From positions 1 through 16,365 of the forward strand of contig JAITNO010000073.1 in the NCBI GenBank assembly GCA_031290405.1: a stretch of 16,365 nt of DNA. Reading direction: 5' to 3'. This DNA is from Spirochaetaceae bacterium. GTDB taxonomy: Bacteria > Spirochaetota > Spirochaetia > Treponematales > Breznakiellaceae. The notes under the pieces were generated by a model. The model saw only the letters and a program-made list of their open reading frames with translations. It searched no databases and was not told the DNA's origin. Each line of letters opens with the position of its first letter. The first letter of the stretch is position 1. Shown one piece after another: positions 13,845-16,365 of this stretch. Both the position numbers and the translations under genes were made by a program.

Positions 13845-14491
13845 AACACATTGCGGTTTTTTTATTGTGTGGGTTTGCGTGGGGGGCTTTTGCCCAGGAA
13901 CAGCCGGACGCGTTGGCGCAGTACCGCGCGGGACGGGAGTTTGAGGGGAGCGGGCGCAACGAAGAGGCGAACGCGAGTTACGAGGAAGCGGTGAACATCT
14001 GCCTGGACGAGATTAACGGCGGTCGGGCCACTTCGGACAGTTACGCCGTCTTAACGTGGTCGCTCCAGCGGCAGAGGAAGTATAGCGCGGTTATCCGCTG
14101 GGGGCAGCAGGCGCTTCGCCTGCAAAACGACCAGCGCATTGTCGAGACGATGGGCGAAGCGTATTTTTATTTGGAGAATTACGCGGCCTCTTTGCGAAAC
14201 ATGGAACGGTACATCAACACGCAGCAGCCGGCGGACCGCTCGTCCACCGCGTATTTCTTCATTGGCGAGATCTACCGCGCGCAAAGAAAGTTTCATCATG
14301 CCGACATCGCCTACACCATAGCGGTGCGGCTTGAGCCGGGGATGGCCCTCTGGTGGTACCGGCTTGGTCTGGCGCGCGAGGCGCTGGGCGACAAGGCCTA
14401 CGCGGCGGAGGCTTTTGAGCGTGCGCTTCGCATCAACTCTTCGTATCGAGACGCGGCAGACGCGCTGAATCGTGTGCGTAAACCTGCGTAG
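13841..14491 (+). CDS. Periplasmic tetratricopeptide-repeat protein
   Basis: 216 residues. A Sec signal peptide, MKHIAVFLLCGFAWGAFAQ, ends in AFA-Q, a good signal peptidase I site; with no Cys there it is a soluble periplasmic protein. The rest is helical TPR repeats, about 24-57, 66-93, 99-130, 136-168 and 170-203. Typical TPR spacing is clearest in the last, YRLGLAREALGDKAYAAEAFERALRINSSY. TPR proteins are scaffolds; the partner is unknown. Its ATG overlaps the stop of the acyl-CoA synthetase gene, with GAGGG as Shine-Dalgarno sequence inside that gene's end, so the two are probably coupled. The next frame overlaps its 3' end by 20 bp. Confidence 0.85.
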   Translation: MKHIAVFLLCGFAWGAFAQEQPDALAQYRAGREFEGSGRNEEANASYEEAVNICLDEINGGRATSDSYAVLTWSLQRQRKYSAVIRWGQQALRLQNDQRIVETMGEAYFYLENYAASLRNMERYINTQQPADRSSTAYFFIGEIYRAQRKFHHADIAYTIAVRLEPGMALWWYRLGLAREALGDKAYAAEAFERALRINSSYRDAADALNRVRKPA

Positions 14492-15587
14492 CGGCAGGGG
14501 GTTCTTCGCTCCCTGCTCCCTCATTCTCTTTCTTTTTATGGCGTTGCCGGTGTGTGGCGGCGACCAGATGGAGGCCCCGATTGCGCTCTTCTATCGCGCG
14601 GCGTTGAGCGGCCGTGTGAGCTTTTCTCCTGATTGGGATCCCGCCTTGCCGGTGGACGCCTTTGTCGTAAAGGGCGCATACGACGCGATAACGATAACGA
14701 CGGACGCCGGAGAGTACCGCGTGGCAAGAAACGCCGACGGCGCACTGAGCGCGTTTCCTTTCTTTTACGGCGGGGCCGTGTTCGCCGTCCAGACGATCTC
14801 AAGCAACGAAAACATTCTTTCGGGTTTGACGATAACGGCGCGCGAGCGGCAAGACGGAGCGGCGGAGGCCGACGCGAAGGCCGACGGCGAGGCCGAGGCC
14901 GACGGCGAGGCCGCTGTCGACGGCGAGGCCGACGGCGGCGAAACCGCCATCGACATCGAATTCTTGGAGTATGAGGCTTCTCCCTCCCCCCTGCTCGGCG
15001 ACGCCCCCGCGCCGCGGATTGCGCGGGTGCGCCATAACGAGGCGTACGCTTTTGCGTCGTTCGCCTATTCCAACGATGAAATCATCGAGGCGCATTTTGC
15101 CGAAGACGGGACGGCGCTCTTTTTGTACTGCATACGCTTTTCGGGCGACGGCCAGGGCGCGTGCGTCGCCGTCGAAAGGCGAAGCGCGGAGGGCTCGGCA
15201 ACGACGGAAATGTTCTACGACGGCATGGGAAACGTTACAGGCATCGCGTTGCCCGACGGCGCCTCAGGCGCGCTGTACAATTCCAACGGCGTGCGTTATT
15301 GGACGCGTCGTTTTAAGGAAGGCGGCGGCGAAAACAAAGAAGCGGGCGCGGAAAAACCTGAGGAAACAACCCAGGAGATAGAGATCCAGTATGACGAGCG
15401 CGGCCTGCCCGTCCGCCAAACGATGCGCGGCGCCGACGGCAGCCGGTATGTCGATCATCACTACACATTTGACGAGTGGGGAAATTGGATAGAGCGCCGG
15501 GATGCGTATAAAGAGGTCGTGCTGGGCGTCTTAATCGCCGTCGATGAAAAGACGACGCGAAGAGAGATAGAAGCCCATGACAGATGA
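14472..15587 (+). CDS. Exported protein with YD-like motifs and an acidic Ala/Glu/Asp repeat
   Basis: 371 residues if it starts at GTG 14472, the only start that gives a whole signal peptide (hydrophobic core SLILFLFMALPV); ATG 14538 would cut it. Cleavage may be near VCGG, but LPVC is a poor lipobox. Residues about 131-156 are low complexity (EADAKADGEAEADGEAA). The C-terminal half has RHS/YD-like phrases: MFYDGMGNVTGIALPDG, IQYDERGLPVRQTM and YTFDEWGNWIERRD. These occur singly, not as a long array, so it is not a toxin-type RHS protein. It may be an outer-envelope or periplasmic protein that works with the TPR protein before it (inference from the overlap). There is no recognised family or symbol. 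It overlaps both neighbours, by 20 and 11 bp. Confidence 0.7.
   Translation: MCVNLRSGRGFFAPCSLILFLFMALPVCGGDQMEAPIALFYRAALSGRVSFSPDWDPALPVDAFVVKGAYDAITITTDAGEYRVARNADGALSAFPFFYGGAVFAVQTISSNENILSGLTITARERQDGAAEADAKADGEAEADGEAAVDGEADGGETAIDIEFLEYEASPSPLLGDAPAPRIARVRHNEAYAFASFAYSNDEIIEAHFAEDGTALFLYCIRFSGDGQGACVAVERRSAEGSATTEMFYDGMGNVTGIALPDGASGALYNSNGVRYWTRRFKEGGGENKEAGAEKPEETTQEIEIQYDERGLPVRQTMRGADGSRYVDHHYTFDEWGNWIERRDAYKEVVLGVLIAVDEKTTRREIEAHDR
14864..14940 (+). repeat. Short in-frame tandem repeat, GAGGCCGACGGC type
   Basis: Imperfect 6/12/18-bp direct repeats built on GAGGCC and GACGGC encode alternating Ala, Asp, Glu and Gly (AEADGEA style). All unit lengths are multiples of 3, so copy-number change would keep the frame. 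Confidence 0.7.
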
Positions 15588-15831
15588 ACGCACGTGGCGG
15601 GATGAGCTCTACGAGCAGACGCTGAGCGACGAGCTGGCCGGCCTCGAGCGGCGGCGGAAGAACGACCCGCGCTGCACGGTCTCCGATGTGGAGGGAACCT
15701 TAAAGCATCTCTACACGATGGAAGGCGCGGACTGGCTCGGCAGGGGCGAAGTCCAGGACGCGCACCTTTCGGCGACGATCGCGGCCCACGAGCGATTCAT
15801 CGCAGCCTGGAAAGCGGAAACCGGCGCATGA
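15577..15831 (+). CDS. Small hypothetical protein in the folK operon
   Basis: 84 residues, rich in charged residues (TWRDELYEQTLSDELAGLERRRKND), with no signal peptide, membrane segment or Cys pair. It is probably a small helical cytoplasmic protein; the segment TVSDVEGTLKHLYTMEGADWLGRGE is the most feature-rich. I do not recognise the family. It is supported as a gene by tight packing: its ATG lies 11 bp inside the previous frame and its TGA overlaps the folK ATG (ATGA). The ribosome-binding site is weak. Confidence 0.7.
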   Translation: MTDERTWRDELYEQTLSDELAGLERRRKNDPRCTVSDVEGTLKHLYTMEGADWLGRGEVQDAHLSATIAAHERFIAAWKAETGA

Positions 15832-16328
15832 GCGCGGTCATCCTGGGCTTAGGCTCAAACGAAGGCGATTCGCCGGCCATCCTGCGCGCCGCGATAGACG
15901 ACCTTCGCGCGTCTTTAGGCGCCTTGCGCGCCGCGTCGATGTACCGCAGCGCGCCGATGCACGTCGAAAACCAGCCTGAGTTCTTCAACACCGCCGTATG
16001 CGGCGTCTTTGACGGCGCGCCCTCATCTTTGCTCGAAACCATCCATCGCATCGAAGCATCATACGGGCGGGACCGGACGCACGAAACGCGGTGGGGGCGG
16101 CGCAGCATCGACATTGACATTCTCCTGTTTGGAGACCGCGTCATATGCGAAAAAGGCGCCTGTCCCCTGCGCGAGCTTGAGGTCCCCCACCCCCGCCTGA
16201 AGGAACGTCGTTTTGCGTTGGAGCCCCTGCTCGAGCTGGACGGCGACGCGCGCGACCCGCTGTCCGGGGAACGCTACGCCGACATCTGCGCGCGCCTGGG
16301 CGACCAGGGCGTCGTGCGGATCGCTTAG
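15828..16328 (+). CDS. folK: 2-amino-4-hydroxy-6-hydroxymethyldihydropteridine pyrophosphokinase
   Basis: 166 residues, normal for HPPK. It transfers pyrophosphate from ATP to 6-hydroxymethyl-dihydropterin, the step before dihydropteroate synthase in folate synthesis. Signature parts: VILGLGSNEGDS (4-15), SAPMHVENQPEFFNTAV (41-57), the HPPK signature RWGRRSIDIDILLFGD (88-103) with the metal-binding Asp pair D95 and D97, and VPHPRLKERRFALEPLLEL (119-137). It is the last gene of the operon seen here; the 37 bp after its stop hold no clear feature before the window ends. No folP or folB is in the window. Confidence 0.95.
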   Translation: MSAVILGLGSNEGDSPAILRAAIDDLRASLGALRAASMYRSAPMHVENQPEFFNTAVCGVFDGAPSSLLETIHRIEASYGRDRTHETRWGRRSIDIDILLFGDRVICEKGACPLRELEVPHPRLKERRFALEPLLELDGDARDPLSGERYADICARLGDQGVVRIA

Positions 16329-16365
16329 CGCCGCAGGCCCGCGTAAAGAGATGAGCCGACAGCCT

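Noticed and set aside
1..16365. tRNA, rRNA, CRISPR, insertion sequence, phage or defence cassette
   Set aside because: I saw no cloverleaf, rRNA core sequence, spacer-repeat pattern, transposase or known defence protein. The pRiA4b domain is sometimes labelled IS-related, but there are no inverted-repeat ends or transposase here.

Overview
The window looks like a GC-rich chromosome segment of a spirochaete close to Treponema. The evidence is the very treponemal FliM and FliY pair, several lipoproteins with relaxed spirochaete-style lipoboxes, and a Rep-type helicase. Species cannot be read from the sequence. There is no rRNA, tRNA, CRISPR array, transposase or prophage. The content is mostly housekeeping and envelope genes, with one repeat-filled intergenic region.

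Layout. 1-1488 (+) is the 3' part of a large secreted protein ending in a glycine-rich domain, followed by a clear intrinsic terminator. 1660-2010 (+) is a small lipoprotein with an ApbE-type covalent FMN-attachment motif. It converges on a minus-strand operon fliM-fliY-argB (5008 down to 2025). Upstream on the same strand are a META/HslJ-domain lipoprotein (5677-5078) and an orphan methionine-binding lipoprotein metQ (6484-5687), which share almost identical ribosome-binding sites. 6485-6985 is a 501-bp divergent intergenic region filled with three different tandem arrays, each with a 21-bp period. 6986-9001 (+) encodes a 671-residue protein with a C-terminal pRiA4b ORF-3-like domain; it abuts, tail to tail with no gap, the helicase rep (11005-9002, -). 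rep is divergent from ispE (11109-12005, +). From 12087 a + strand operon runs through a fatty-acyl-CoA synthetase, a periplasmic TPR protein, an exported protein with YD-like motifs, an 84-residue unknown protein and folK (to 16328). All its junctions overlap.

The most striking signal is in the promoters. Five of the six genes that open a transcription unit with a start inside the window (fliM, the pRiA4b gene, ispE, the acyl-CoA synthetase and, more weakly, rep) have a TANNNT -10 hexamer only 5-7 nt before the start codon and no Shine-Dalgarno sequence. Four of them also have a -35-like hexamer 17-18 bp upstream. This predicts leaderless mRNAs. The gene for the FMN lipoprotein has neither signal. 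metQ, in contrast, has a perfect AAGGAG and a promoter set further back. Other points of interest are the 21-bp arrays, a 57-bp in-frame tandem duplication of a lipoprotein signal peptide, and the placement of argB behind the flagellar switch genes.
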